From NCBI RefSeq assembly GCF_024362695.1, contig NC_065419.1:11904678-11968677 (forward strand): a stretch of 64,000 bases of DNA, written 5' to 3'. The first letter of the stretch is position 1. The number at the start of each line of letters is the position of its first letter. Below, one piece after another: positions 53,909 through 64,000 of the stretch. The DNA is from Pectinophora gossypiella (taxonomy: Eukaryota > Arthropoda > Insecta > Lepidoptera > Gelechiidae). The notes beneath the pieces are model-generated. The model did no database searches. It was not told the origin of the DNA and saw nothing but the letters and a program-made list of their open reading frames with translations. The translations under genes were made by a program, and so were the position numbers.

Positions 53909-54800
53909 GCCGCGTTTCCACTTGGAAACATTTAGCGCGCAACATGACGCGCGTCATGTCAACATGTTGTTGAATTTTTTTTTTTTTTTTTGACGTGACT
54001 TATTGTAGATTTGCCGCAGATGGCATTAACTACTTGGCCGGACAAATGGGGAGCGCTGAAGGCTCTCACCCGGTACAACGTTTAAGACAACAGGCCTGAG
54101 GGTGCCCAGAGTTGAAATTTAAGCCGTGTATCCACTAGGTATTTGACGCGCAGCACGTGACGCTCAATATGCTCGGCAACGTTGCACAACAGCGCGCGAC
54201 GTTGCCAGCTGGCGCGCAACATAACGCGCGCCTTGTTGTTTGTTTAGAAAGCATCATTAGTTGAGCATCACATGTTATCGAGTGGAAACGTTACGGACGA
54301 GTGCTCAAACTAATCGAACTGTACCAAAACTATAAAGGTCTTTTTTCTTTTTGATCCAGTTTTCGGTGAAGTTATAACCACTGCCGCTGAAATCAACACT
54401 AGTTCCTCTGGCGACATGTTGGCGAAGACTGACATGCGTAGACAGACAACGTTGTTAAACAAAAAGCTCCGCGCTACTTTCAACATATTAGGCAACATGT
54501 TGTTCAACATGTCGCGAGACAAACGTTGCTTAGTGGATACACGGCTTTAGCACGGAAATTTTGTTTAACAACGTTGTCTGTTTACGCATCTCCTACCAGT
54601 CAGTCGTCAACGTGTCGCCAGAGGAACTAGAGTTGTTGCGCGTCTTGTCTCCACTCGACAACGATTGATGCTCAACTAACGATGCTCTCTAAACAAATTA
54701 CAAGCCGCGCGACGTGTTGCGCTTCAGCTGGCAACGTTGTGCAACGTTGCCGTATATGTTGAGCGTCACTTGTTGCGCGCCTAGTGAATACGAGGCTTTA
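53909..54800. mobile_element. GC-rich fold-back element(s) with GCCGTGTATCCACTA ends
   Basis: AAGCCGTGTATCCACTAGG (54119) and CCTAGTGAATACGAGGCTTT (54781-54800) are inverted ends. The next about 80 bp on each side also pair (CTCGGCAACGTTGCACAAC with GTTGTGCAACGTTGCCG; GCCAGCTGGCGC with GCTTCAGCTGGC). A third end, TTAGTGGATACACGGCTTT, lies at 54532-54550, and a diverged one (AAGCCGCGTTTCCACTTGG) at about 53909. Palindromic words such as CAACATGTTG are very dense. No ORF. Confidence 0.65.
53979..54112 (+). repeat. Repeat G fragment inside the fold-back region
   Basis: A T-run, then TGACGTGACTTATTGTAG ... GGGGAGCGCTGAAGGCTCTC ... CAACAGGCCTGAGGGTGCCC. It separates two end motifs of the GC-rich element and probably inserted there. 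Confidence 0.65.
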
Positions 54801-54804
54801 TAAT

Positions 54805-54952
54805 GTACGGTCACGAGCATTAATCTGTATACACTTTGGTACCATGTCACATTAACTTTTTAGACAAATTGAACTGTAAGTCTCACTAAATGTCAAATGT
54901 GTTAGTACGACAGAGTCCTAAAGTGGGTACATTATATTGCTCATGACTGTAC
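54805..54952 (-). mobile_element. MITE D copy
   Basis: GTACGGTCACGAGCATTAAT ... TATTGCTCATGACTGTAC, starting 5 bp after the fold-back element ends. Confidence 0.75.
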
Positions 54953-55254
54953 GTCATGTCTTTGTCACTTTTTAATATCTATAAAACAAACAGTGTAGGT
55001 GTAAGACGTGGCTGACGTAAACAGTAATAAATTAATCATTCAAACTTTGATGGCTTGAACAATTTGAACAATCCGATGCGAGAGACACGTGTAGAACTCA
55101 ATAAACTTAAGATATAATACATGTGTTTACCTTCACATCAAGTAGCCTACTAAGGCAAACAATAAAATACAGATTGGTAAGCACACCTTTCCTATGTATA
55201 CATACGAAAGATACATACCAAAGATTAATCACGAAATGATGATTACTAAGTAAA

Positions 55255-55340
55255 GACTGGGGGGTTAAAATGGCCACATCAAAGCAATTCATCTAAGAAA
55301 GCAATAGTGCTATTTCACATTAATGTTTGCATTGTCAGTA
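55255..55340. mobile_element. MITE A fragment
   Basis: GGGGGGTTAAAATGGCCACA then CAATTCATCTAAGAAAGCAA, inverse orientation to 353-470. Confidence 0.6.
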
Positions 55341-55400
55341 TGTCCATCGCTTACATTTTTATCACTTTCACTTTTCGAAATCGTTTGCAACTTAGCTGTA

Positions 55401-55512
55401 TCACGTTTTTTTATGACGTCCCAGGTTGCGTTTTCATACAAATTCCATAGTAATTTCGTGTTTTGCCGTTTAGTAAAAAGTAACTGATTTGACTAGTTGG
55501 AAACTAGCCTAT
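55401..55512. mobile_element. MITE C half copy
   Basis: TCACGTTTTTTTATGACGTC ... AACTGATTTGACTAGTTGG. The far half is missing. Confidence 0.65.
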
Positions 55513-55578
55513 CAAAGACTGTTTATCAAATAATAATAACCCAACAAGAACAATTTAAAAATATATTGCACTTAAATG

Positions 55579-55602
55579 TAGGTTAGGTTAGGTTAGATTA
55601 GG
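55579..55602 (+). repeat. Short TTAGG run
   Basis: TAGGTTAGGTTAGGTTAGATTAGG-type sequence, about five TTAGG-like units with one substitution. It matches the insect telomere unit but is far too short to call a telomeric block. Confidence 0.6.
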
Positions 55603-55835
55603 TAGAAAAATAATTTTACATTATTTTTAACTCGGCAAGTGTGGGTATCACCACACAATTGTAATAGTTATACCTATACTATTGGTACTTTAACAAAACT
55701 AACAGTATAGATAAACTTCAGTCGATTTAATGAGATTCCGTAAAAACAAACAGAAACAAACATATATACTTAAAACCAATTTAGATGTAAATGTAGGGAG
55801 CAACTATTCAGTCTATTACACAATCTATCGCACAA

Positions 55836-56273
55836 TGGTGCTAATTCCTGTACACACCATCTAATTTTATTTTAAGTTATACCTGTCAATTTTTTTTCCA
55901 CTGAGAAAGAAAGGAACAGATAATCGACAGGCATGAAATTTATGGAATACACGTAAATTCTAAATCTAAAATGACCCTCTAAAAATTTTACATTAGCCAA
56001 TAATCCGACAGAAGTAAGTTGACAGCACACGTTAAACGGTTTGCATAGCAGCGAGATATACCTATTTGATTGAACTCTATCGGGTTATTGGCCAATGTAA
56101 AATTTTTAGACAGTTGTTTTGGATTTCTGCTTAAAATTGACGTGTGTTCCATAAATTTTACTTAAATTTTATTTTGCCTGTCGATTACCCGTCCCTTTCT
56201 GTTTCAGCGGATAAGAAAATGGCAGGTATAACTTAAAATAAAATTATATGGCGTCTGCAGGAATTAGCATCAT
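55836..56273. mobile_element. MITE B, longest copy
   Basis: 438 bp with both arms extended: AAATTTTACATTAGCCAATA (55983) is mirrored by TTGGCCAATGTAAAATTTTT (56089). Ends TGGTGCTAATTCCTGTACAC and GTCTGCAGGAATTAGCATCA. Confidence 0.8.
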
Positions 56274-56796
56274 TATGTAATTAGCTGTAAAACTACTACC
56301 ACATCGGAAACTGTATCGCTGAGGGAAACACGTGGCCTGAAAACCTCCCAGAACAGGGCCCTACTCCTATTGTTTCATGTTTTCCTTTCTTTTTTTAAGT
56401 ACAGTGTGTCTAAAGATCTATATAATATATGAAGTAGTTGCAGTAAAATAAACAGTAATATGTTGTTGACATAGTCATAATGCTGGTGACACAACAGATA
56501 ACATACTTGTGTAACAAAGCATATTTGCAAGTTGGAACAAACAATGTAATTTGTCAAAGTTAATCGTCTGGCTTCACGTTAGTTGTGCCTTAAGATGACT
56601 ATGTTCACCATTACGAGAAATAATATAATTAAAGTCCTGCCTTCGAGAGAATGTGCATTTGACAGCTGGTGATTCGATATTCGGGATATCTTTGAAGCGG
56701 CGAACACGTTACTATGAAAATATTTTGACCATACCTCGGCACAAAATAATACAAAAAAATATGTAGGTAATAACGTCAATTTAATGAACATTCTCT
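56274..56796. other. No gene recognised
   Basis: AT-rich, no repeat match. The minus-strand 103-codon frame 56579-56890 runs into repeat G at its start and is not credible. Confidence 0.4.
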
Positions 56797-57085
56797 TTTT
56801 TTTGACGTGACTTATTATAGATTTGCCGCAGATGGCATTAACTACTTGGCCGGACAAATGGGGAGCGCTGAAGGCTCTCACCCGGTACAACGTTTAAGAC
56901 AACAGGCCAGAGGATACCTAGTTGGGCGCGAACCTCGGCTCAGGGCGTCGTCTGATCCCTCTCAGACGAAAATATTTGAAAGATTTAATCGACCCTAGTG
57001 GGTCGATAGCGATAAGCGCTGATTGAGGGAAGTCGTCGACCACGCCGGCGGGGTCGATATCGGGGTCCTGAAGATATCGTGGTCC
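56797..57085 (+). repeat. Repeat G, fullest copy
   Basis: From TTTTTTTTGACGTGACTTAT through GGGGAGCGCTGAAGGCTCTC, GCGCGAACCTCGGCTCAGGG and GACCACGCCGGCGGGGTCGA to CGATATCGGGGTCCTGAAG. GC-rich and at least eight traces in the window. Element class unknown; the leading T-run could be a reversed poly(A). Confidence 0.7.
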
Positions 57086-57159
57086 TGAAGCACATTCTCT
57101 CGACGGCAAGACTTTAGTTACTTAAGTTCATAGACGCGTACGGTCTGAAATTTTTGTGG

Positions 57160-57455
57160 TGTTGGAGGAGGATGGAAAGAATAAGATGGACAGAAAGGGT
57201 TACTCGAGGAAGGACTAATAAGAGTAAGGGAAGAGGCAAGATGATTGGACACTAAAACACGACAAAATTAAAAACATCATAAAAGGGAAGCTACAAGGAA
57301 AGAGAGGAAGGGGAAGACCAAGAAGATTACATGGAACAGATTAAAGAGAAGGTGAACGTCGTGTCTTATAAAGAAGTGAAGGAATGGTCCTTTGATAGAC
57401 AAGAATGGAGAATGCTACCTACAAGTGCGTGGCTCTTAAATTAGTGAGTGAATGA
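57160..57455 (+). pseudogene. LINE-b: RT C-terminal relic
   Basis: Fragments in shifting frames read RIRWTERVTRGRTN, HDKIKNIIKGKLQGKRGRGR and KEKVNVVSYKEVKEWSFDRQ, then EWRMLP and the terminal ALKLV region. An RGRGRP stretch with a DRxxWRML end marks an RTE-like endonuclease/RT LINE. At least two stops or frameshifts. Confidence 0.7.
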
Positions 57456-57478
57456 AAGAAGCCCCTTACAAAAGAAAG

Positions 57479-57655
57479 TTTTCGAATTAATGTTTGGTAC
57501 ATAAATGATTATCACGTGCTCAACGGTGAAGGAAACTCACATTCCCGAGAAATGCATTTTCGGAAGTATATGACCTAACCAGTATTGGGATGGTTTTCCC
57601 TTCGCGGGTTGGGAGGTCAGATAGGCAGTCGCTTCTGTAAAAAACCGGACCTCTT
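57479..57655 (+). mobile_element. SINE-3 body, head missing
   Basis: TTTTCGAATTAATGTTTGGT ... GATTATCACGTGCTCAACGG ... GCGGGTTGGGAGGTCAGATA, ending in CCGGACC. The tail is replaced by a T/A-rich duplication (CTCTTCTGTAAAAAA). Confidence 0.7.
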
Positions 57656-57670
57656 CTGTAAAAAAAATCT

Positions 57671-57820
57671 GTACAGTCATGAGCAATATAATGTACCCAC
57701 TTTAGGACTCTGTCGCAATAACATATTTGACATTTAGTGACACTTACAGTTCAATTTGTCAAAAAAGTTAATGTGACATGGTACCAAAGTGTATATACAT
57801 ATTAATGCTCGTGACCGTAC
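57671..57820 (+). mobile_element. MITE D copy
   Basis: GTACAGTCATGAGCAATATA ... TTAATGCTCGTGACCGTAC, the best-preserved copy by eye. Confidence 0.8.
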
Positions 57821-58348
57821 AAATCTGATCCAAATATAAAGCAACATTTACTTTTTATATATGCATGTGCCATTAGATCATATTTTTTTTAATAATTATG
57901 TACCCAAGCAATGAAAACGTAGGTAATTATCACGTGAAAGTTGTACAGCGCCTTCTAATTTTTTTTTTGAGGGAAGTTAGTCTGGAAAGTCTTTCGTTAC
58001 ACACTTTAGAAATAGTCTAAAAGTTCAATGAAGCGCGACGACACGGATTTGCTCCTTTACTAGAATAGTACTTCAGATAGAGGAGTCACGTTATATAGAA
58101 GTAACGGTTGACTGAACTTCGCTCTTTTGAATGTAGGAAAAGGTTTTCTTTGTAGAAGTCATACTTGTTATTACTTTTCTTAACTCACAAACTGTACCCA
58201 CCCCTTGGGAATTGCGAGACATTCCAACCACAAGTATCCTAGGATTACTTAATGGGAGGTCTCGGCCACTATGTAACTAAACATTTGTGAAATAAAGAAT
58301 ATATATTTTTTTTAAATCTTATACATTGTTTTAGCTTTACGCGGTTAT
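57821..58348. other. No gene recognised
   Basis: 57870-57950 is related to 2865-2945 (TATGTACCCAAGCAATGAAA); otherwise unassigned. Confidence 0.4.
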
Positions 58349-58882
58349 TGGTGCTAATTCCTGTAAATAACATCTAATTAAAATTAATAAAACACATAAT
58401 ACCCGGTTCTTACCGCGTTAAAATCAGGGATATGAGACTCCCGATATTTCAACACTGTTGCAAGTGCCATAATCACGGGATGACTCCGGTGTGTCATCGC
58501 GGTATTATGTGTTTTAATTATGATAATTGCCCCGATTCTTGCAGACACCTTCTTATTTTACTTTAAGTTATACCTGTCATCTTTTTATTCGCCGAAAAGG
58601 AAAGAGCCGGATGATTGACAGTCGTAAATTTTAAAGAGAATGATTAAATGAATGAATAACCCGGGCGAACCAAAAAGTATCTCGCTGGTATGCAAACCGT
58701 TTCACGTGGGCTGTCAACTTAATTCTGTTGGGTTATTGGCCGATGTAAAATGTTTAGACGGTTGTTTTAGATTTCTGCACAAAATTGACATATTTTCCAT
58801 AAATTTTATGCCTGTCGATTCTCATCTCTTTCTTTTTCATAAGAAAATGAAATTTGATGGCGTCTGCAGGAATTAGCACCAA
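58349..58882. mobile_element. MITE B end, then full MITE B, separated by a Penelope-like end
   Basis: 58349-58380 is a MITE B left end (GGTGCTAATTCCTGTAAATA). 58533-58882 is a complete MITE B (CCCCGATTCTTGCAGACACC ... GTCTGCAGGAATTAGCACCA). 58381-58532 carries Penelope-like end sequence (ACCCGGTTCTTACCGCGTTA; CACTGTTGCAAGTGCCATAA). Confidence 0.7.
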
Positions 58883-59099
58883 TATTAGTGTATTTTTTAT
58901 TTTAAAATATTCCGATACTTTTTGCAAATTGGATGGATTTTAAGTGTCGCATTTGGCACCGGGTGGGTCATCAGAGGGACATCCAGCGTTCTAGAATAGC
59001 CTAGTGACCCGCTTTTAACTTTAGCATAACGCAGACCTGGCTGAGGGCCAAAAACGAAGGCTACGCGGGCGCAATCGATAAGTTCAGCTATGGAAAAAG

Positions 59100-59200
59100 G
59101 AATAATACGTAAAGAACGGCAACTCTTCGCTCCCCACCAACGGCTGAGCTAGATTTACCTCACCCCCCTCGGTCTTACTTCAGTCTTCAACCACATGACA
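59100..59200. mobile_element. MITE F fragment
   Basis: AATAATACGTAAAGAACGGC ... CTGAGCTAGATTTACCTCAC ... CCCCTCGGTCTTACTTC. Confidence 0.55.
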
Positions 59201-59662
59201 CACACAGATTTTCGTGCCCAAAGTGGAAACTTTCCCAGGAAGACACATCGCTGGTAACCATCCGGTTTCCATTAATCAACATCCTACTTACTATCTTGTG
59301 TTACTTTATAAGGACAGCACTCAGAAGGGGAATAATTAAGACGATATCAAAGCTCGTTTCGTGCGGGGAGGTCGTAAAATAAACATTTCCGTGTAAGGAG
59401 GTCAGTTTTATGTTTATCGAGGGCGACTGAAGGAGCGACTAAGGGGACGACGTTGTCTTAAGTACAGGACTTTTATAGCATGCGCTGTGATGGGTAACTT
59501 TTGTTGATTTAGTCCTTAAGTTTCGTCCCACATTCTAAAAATATCTCTTTGTTCCATGTCACTATTAACGATGTGCTTCGTCCCAAAACTCCCACAAGTA
59601 CTTTCAAGTTACAATCAACAAAATAAAATTGTGTTGAAACTGTTGTTGTGTTTAGCTGTTCG
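59201..59662. other. No gene recognised
   Basis: No supported ORF or repeat. Confidence 0.4.
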
Positions 59663-59995
59663 TCCCGGTTACTACTTACTGACGTAGGTATGTAGTCGTT
59701 ACATACCTACGTCAATAACCCTGGCACCAGGGTAGATGAGGTTGGTAATCCACCTCATAACCCACACGATAAGAAGAGAACTAAACAAGGTATTAAAAAG
59801 TATTATACCTTATTTTATTAAATTGTAATAAAATTTTACATAGAAGACCTAGATGTCCTTAGAAAAGGTTTAGTACGATCTACTCTAAACCGACGTGCGT
59901 GTATGAACGAAGAAAAGTGTGTCAGGATCGAAGCAAATGGAATTCCTTAGTCTCTGCAAACCCCAGTGGGAAATAGGCGTGAGTTTATGTACGTG
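59663..59995 (+). repeat. SINE-1 3' fragment and LINE-a end
   Basis: 59663-59779: GTCCCGGTTACTACTTACTG ... CCACCTCATAACCCACACGA. 59850-59995: LINE-a codons (GATGTCCTTAGAAAAGGTTT ... GATCGAAGCAAATGGAATTC) with a 20-30-bp internal deletion, then GTGAGTTTATGTACGTGTG. Confidence 0.65.
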
Positions 59996-60406
59996 TGTAC
60001 TAAAATTTTACTAACACTAGCTAATAAGAAAAACAATATGGATAACTAAGACAATATGGATGTATATTGTTTGAAATAAAATATTTATTTATTTTGAGAG
60101 TAAGTTTTCTCCCGGAGTGTGTAAATTGTCACTACGTCGAGGTCACTTTTACATTTATTGAGGGCCTCAGAAGGGGGGGAAGTGTCTTGAGTGTGACAGG
60201 ACCTTTATTACTCTCATAGCGGTAGCTACTTGCTTGGTTTGACAATATAATTAAATAAAGTATTCGCATCTTGCTTTATATCGATTAGACTTTTTTTTTG
60301 TCTTTAATTTACTTAAGGGCTTTTTATGAGTTTGTTTTATTTTAATGAATTATGATTCATGTTTAGGTTATAGACAATTGGGTCGTGTACGAGTACTAGG
60401 TTCAAG

Positions 60407-60636
60407 ATAAATTATGAAATTCCGATGAATAAATAAAGTCAGATCTAAAACTGACGAAAAACATTTTCTATTTAACTTATTTATGAATTATTATTAAGAA
60501 AAACGTAATAATAAGTCCGACATTTTATCACCTTTTTCTATGACGTCACAGGCTGCTTCATACACATTCCATTGTAATTTCGTTGATGTTTAGTAAAAAG
60601 TAACTGATTTGACTAGTTGGTAACTTGCCTATTGTG
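60407..60636. mobile_element. MITE C copy
   Basis: TCAAGATAAATTATGAAATT ... TTATCACCTTTTTCTATGAC ... ACTAGTTGGTAACTTGCC, inverse orientation to 13165. Confidence 0.7.
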
Positions 60637-60668
60637 TTCAATTTGAATTAAATAAATATACCTATCTT

Positions 60669-61245
60669 GTTTTAAGTTTACGCGGTTATTATCATAATTA
60701 AAACACATAATAACGGGTTCTTACCGCGTTTAAATGGGGATATGACTCCCGATATTTCGACACTGTTGCAAGTGCCATGATCACGGGATGACTGATGAGA
60801 TTGGAGTGGAGTAGGTAGATCCATAATTTTCTACGGGCAGACATATCTGTCTATCCTCTTTCTTTGCCGCTTGTTTATGTTTTTGATATCGGAATGTTCG
60901 GAACCATCTGAACTCGCACCAAACTCACTACGACAAACCGCACTCACTGTGTCCTCACGTTTTTTCACCACATTAGGCCGTTTCAAGTTTTTTACAACAC
61001 CTACTACTGGATTCCACATGGTCGATAATTTGAACCCGTCTTCCCTGTTGAAATTTTTATGTTTTCTGATTTCAATAGCCTCTTTTACGAGTCTGGGGAT
61101 GTAATGACCGTAGAAAATTATCTACCTACTCCACTCCAATCTCATTAGTCATCCCGTGATCATGGCACTTGCAACAGTGTCGAAAAATCGGGAGTCTCAT
61201 ATCCCCATTTAAACGCGGTAAGAACCCGTTATTATGTGTTTTAAT
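60669..61245 (-). mobile_element. Penelope-like fragment between inverted ends, with target duplication
   Basis: 577 bp flanked by a perfect 12-bp repeat TATACCTATCTT (60657-60668 and 61246-61257). Bases 60669-60830 and 61111-61245 are inverted copies of the same end unit (CACTTGCAACAGTGTCGAAA, TATCCCCATTTAAACGCGGT). The centre carries the C-terminal coding relic. Penelope-like elements are known for LTR-like ends in direct or inverted order and for severe 5' truncation, which fits. Confidence 0.65.
60831..61107 (-). pseudogene. Penelope-like protein, C-terminal tail
   Basis: On the minus strand it reads GHYIPRLVKEAIEIRKHKNF, then NREDGFKLSTMWNPVVGV, and ends RIDRYVCP with a stop. The EAIEIxKH-xxFNREDGxxL pattern is what follows the GIY-YIG domain in insect Penelope-like RT proteins. 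The RT and GIY-YIG domains are absent (5'-truncated). I am fairly, not fully, sure of the family. About half is repeated at 21310-21475. Confidence 0.6.
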
Positions 61246-61642
61246 TATACCTATCTTAATCTTAATAAAAATTCTTTACATCGTTTTAAATTTTCATGAG
61301 CAAAGTACATCGACCTACATGACAACAAGGCGATGTAGATAAGTACTTGTTTCTGATCAGTTATATGCCGTTCCCGAAAATGTTCCCGTTGTAAAAGCTC
61401 TTTAGTCACGGATTGCTTTTCTTTTTCAAATTGTACTTTCTTGTACTCTGGTTCAATTTCAATTTTCAAAATATCTTTATTAGCATAATTAATATACACA
61501 GTACAATGCCAGTGTAAATAACATTAAGACCCTAGTAGTACTATATACCTAAAGAAAGTTAACATCATATTTTGAGTACGTACATATTATCATAATATAA
61601 TAGTATAAAACAAAGTCGCTTTTTCTGTCCCTATATTCCTAT
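61246..61642. other. No gene recognised
   Basis: An 82-codon minus-strand frame (61251-61499) rich in K and E (EPEYKKVQFEKEKQS) shows no domain. Confidence 0.4.
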
Positions 61643-61793
61643 GTACGGTCACGAGCATTAATATTATGTATACACTTTGGTACCATGTCACATTAACTTT
61701 TTTGACGAATTGAACTGTAAGTCTCACTAAATGTCAAATATGTTAGTGCGACAGAGTCCTAAAGTGGGTACATTATATTGCTCATGACTGTAC
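61643..61793 (-). mobile_element. MITE D copy
   Basis: GTACGGTCACGAGCATTAAT ... TTGCTCATGACTGTAC. Confidence 0.75.
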
Positions 61794-61794
61794 G

Positions 61795-61990
61795 CTTAAA
61801 TCTTTAATACTACGCAACGGATTTTGATACGGTTTTTTAATAGATAGAGTGATTCAAGAGGAAGGTTTATATGTATAATAACATCCATTAAATAGTGGAG
61901 AAATACTGTTATTTTTGAGGTTTTTAATGTGATGTCGTAAATAATTTCATTTTTTCCTCAGCATTGCACCCGAGCGAAGTTAGGTAATAA
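61795..61990 (+). mobile_element. Helitron 3'-part relic
   Basis: TACTACGCAACGGATTTTGA, TAATAGATAGAGTGATTCAA and GCATTGCACCCGAGCGAAGT resemble the conserved 3' region of Lepidopteran non-autonomous Helitrons (from memory of that family). The terminal CTAG is not preserved. Confidence 0.5.
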
Positions 61991-64000
61991 AACTCTTATT
62001 ACCGCCTTCAAAAAAGGAGGAGGGATCTTTTTTATTACATTACTTTTGCACTTTTTTACTAACATTCTCAGGAACGGCACATCACTATTTCTCATTTCTT
62101 TGTTCATTTTTATCAATTCAACTTTTTTATCCATCTTTTATAATATTTTCCTGCTTTCCGTCAGTTTGAGAGCAACACGTGTAAGTGTGTGAAAATGTAA
62201 GTCTACACAAATATATTTCGATGTCAAAGGGCGACCTTTTACCTCCAAAACGACAATAACTTCCTGCAAAGCGGACATTCAAAATAATGTCCAAAAATGA
62301 TTAAATTCAACAAAATAGCCTACGATCCTTCAATAATCAAAGTAAAACAACTTCAAAATTGAAGAGTATTTTCGTTTCGGTTTTGTCCTATAAAATGAGG
62401 GATTGGTTGGTAATCCACCTCACAACTCACACGATAGACGAAGAAGGGATTAATAATGCTATTTTCCAATTGCATATCAAAAGAACGGAAAATTATTTAA
62501 AACGCGTTACTAATAAAAAAACCTTTAAAAATAAAATAAATCTGGCTACATTTTATTAGAAAACTTTTTACAAGCTTTAGAAAAAGCAATTCATATTTTA
62601 TTCCGTGTTGCTGCCAGTACCTACTAACTTTTATAACATGAAAAAGTAAAAAGAACTCTTTCGTTTTGAACTCTTTTATTTTTAAATCTTCAACTTGAAA
62701 AGGCGGGAAATTTGTGGAACTCACGAAAGAAAATGAGGTTGGATTTTCACTCTTTCGTTTTACCAGCCGTCCACTCTCTTAGTAATTTGATAGGGCTCTG
62801 ACACGGTCCTTGAGGGACTCTTAAGGATGCCTTCTATGTTGGTTTGGGCGTCTAGTGATCTCGAGAATGTCGGCAAGTGTCTCGGTTAGGATGGACACTT
62901 AGTTAATAAGGAAGGATATGAGTCCTGGAATATTTTGAGAATGCTTCTCTAGCTAGCGAGTATATAATTGAGTAATCGTTGGTTGCGTGAGACGTGTCAG
63001 CGGACTATGATCGTTAGACAAGGCTGAATTGCTTTAGTACTTTTGCCTAGATAAATTCAGTCTAAAAATATTACTCACGTTTATTTTATTGATACTTTTT
63101 AAGTCATAAAAAAAGAAAAAAAAAAGGTTAACGTCGTGTCTTATAGGGAAATCAAGGAATTGGCCTCTGATAGACTGGAATGGAAAATGCTACACCGACA
63201 AGAGCGTGGCTCATAAATTGATGATGACTTTTTAAGTGGTTCGCATTACTGCGGACGACATTTTATGGAACTTAAACAGCAAACAAAACGTACTGAAGAC
63301 TAGGCCGTATGGTCTTACGATTATAGCCTGTCTGTTTAGTCTGTCGGAAAAAAAATGTGGCTCACATACTTTACGCATACAATTATTTTAAGAATGGTTT
63401 ATTTGAAAAATAATAGCTTTGGACCTTAATGACAACTCTCGAAGCTAAAGAAATATCACAAAAAAATTGTACCTACGCGTAGAAATATTGGTAATTATAC
63501 TCGCTCCTTGTTCGAGAGGTTTTAAACAGTGTAGTCTACGTCTTATGCTCCAGCATCGTCACAATTTTCAAAGCTCATATCCAAAGCTAAAAAAAAAAGT
63601 TAGTTTCCCGCTTCCTGAACGCAGCTGTCAACTAATGTCATTACGGTTTTTGTGCACCGGCGCGTCACTTCGCCTCCGTAAATAAACTAATTGAAAACTA
63701 ATATTTAATACAAAAACATGATTGATATAGTGCGAAAAATGTGTTACTTACATAATCAAGTGCTTTTTTCTCTAAAAAAGCTAGAAACAGTACCAAAGAA
63801 AAAATGTGGATGACGACGAGCGTAAGTTCTTTTTGATAAAACAAAACGTGGATTATACTGGTAAGTCTTAACATTATCCATCTACTAAAACAAGAGAAGA
63901 TATAATTATGATCAATTCAATTTAATTCCTTTTATTGTCGAAAACAAATTACTTTTTTTTTGAGGTTATAATTTTATAATCCTAACATTCGAAGAAGTAA
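61991..64000. other. No gene recognised; one LINE-b end
   Basis: Two kb of AT-rich sequence. 62405-62440 has the SINE-1 3' words TGGTAATCCACCTCACAAC. 63122-63225 is a LINE-b end (GGTTAACGTCGTGTCTTATA ... ACCGACAAGAGCGTGGCTCA). The ORFs at 62359-62724 and 63467-63685 have no recognisable domain. Confidence 0.45.

Noticed and set aside
61251..61499. 82-codon K/E-rich ORF as an exon
   Set aside because: No splice context or domain can be supported, and the frame starts at the Penelope-like insertion boundary.

Overview
This is eukaryotic, AT-rich, intergenic-type DNA, most likely from a moth or butterfly (Lepidoptera). The evidence is the repeat spectrum: Helitron ends with a CTAG terminus behind a GACGAAGTCGC-type hairpin, tRNA-derived SINEs ending in a CACACGATAGAAGAAG-like tail, RTE-type LINE 3' ends with TATG tails, many fold-back MITEs, and a short TTAGG run. 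The species cannot be named from the sequence. I found no host protein gene, rRNA or functional tRNA. Nearly every recognisable segment belongs to a transposable element that occurs two or more times in the window.

The one intact gene is the gag-pol polyprotein (24282-29516, 1744 aa) of a complete BEL/Pao LTR retrotransposon (23751-30407). The element has 209-bp LTRs that read as identical, a perfect 5-bp target duplication (ATAAC), a primer-binding site matching the 3' end of tRNA-Phe, an AUG-free leader made of nine 25/26-bp tandem repeats, and a hairpin directly before the polypurine tract. All protease, RT, RNase H and integrase catalytic residues are present, so it looks recent and possibly still competent.

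Layout. 0-12 kb: a long inverted-repeat unit, a hAT MITE, SINEs and LINE 3' ends. 12-23 kb: SINEs, MITE families, a TIR element with repeated TACGACTTA motifs (15490-15977), and nested MITE/Penelope-like insertions. 23.7-30.4 kb: the BEL element. 31-38 kb: LINE C-terminal relics, a Helitron (35389-35932), and a 203-bp insert flanked by a 130-bp direct duplication. 38-48 kb: several tRNA-SINEs, including head-to-head pairs, and a cluster of palindromic MITEs. 48-53 kb: a LINE inserted in a LINE, microsatellites and tandem MITEs. 53.9-54.8 kb: a GC-rich fold-back element. 55-62 kb: more MITEs and a 577-bp Penelope-like fragment with inverted ends. 62-64 kb: nothing recognisable apart from one LINE scrap.

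Working family names used below: SINE-1 (tRNA head), SINE-2 (tRNA/5S-like head), SINE-3 (tRNA head), SINE-4 (tRNA head, GTCCCACTGCTGGGCAC tail); MITE A to F; repeat G and H; LINE a to f; PLE (Penelope-like). These are labels for this window only, not database names.
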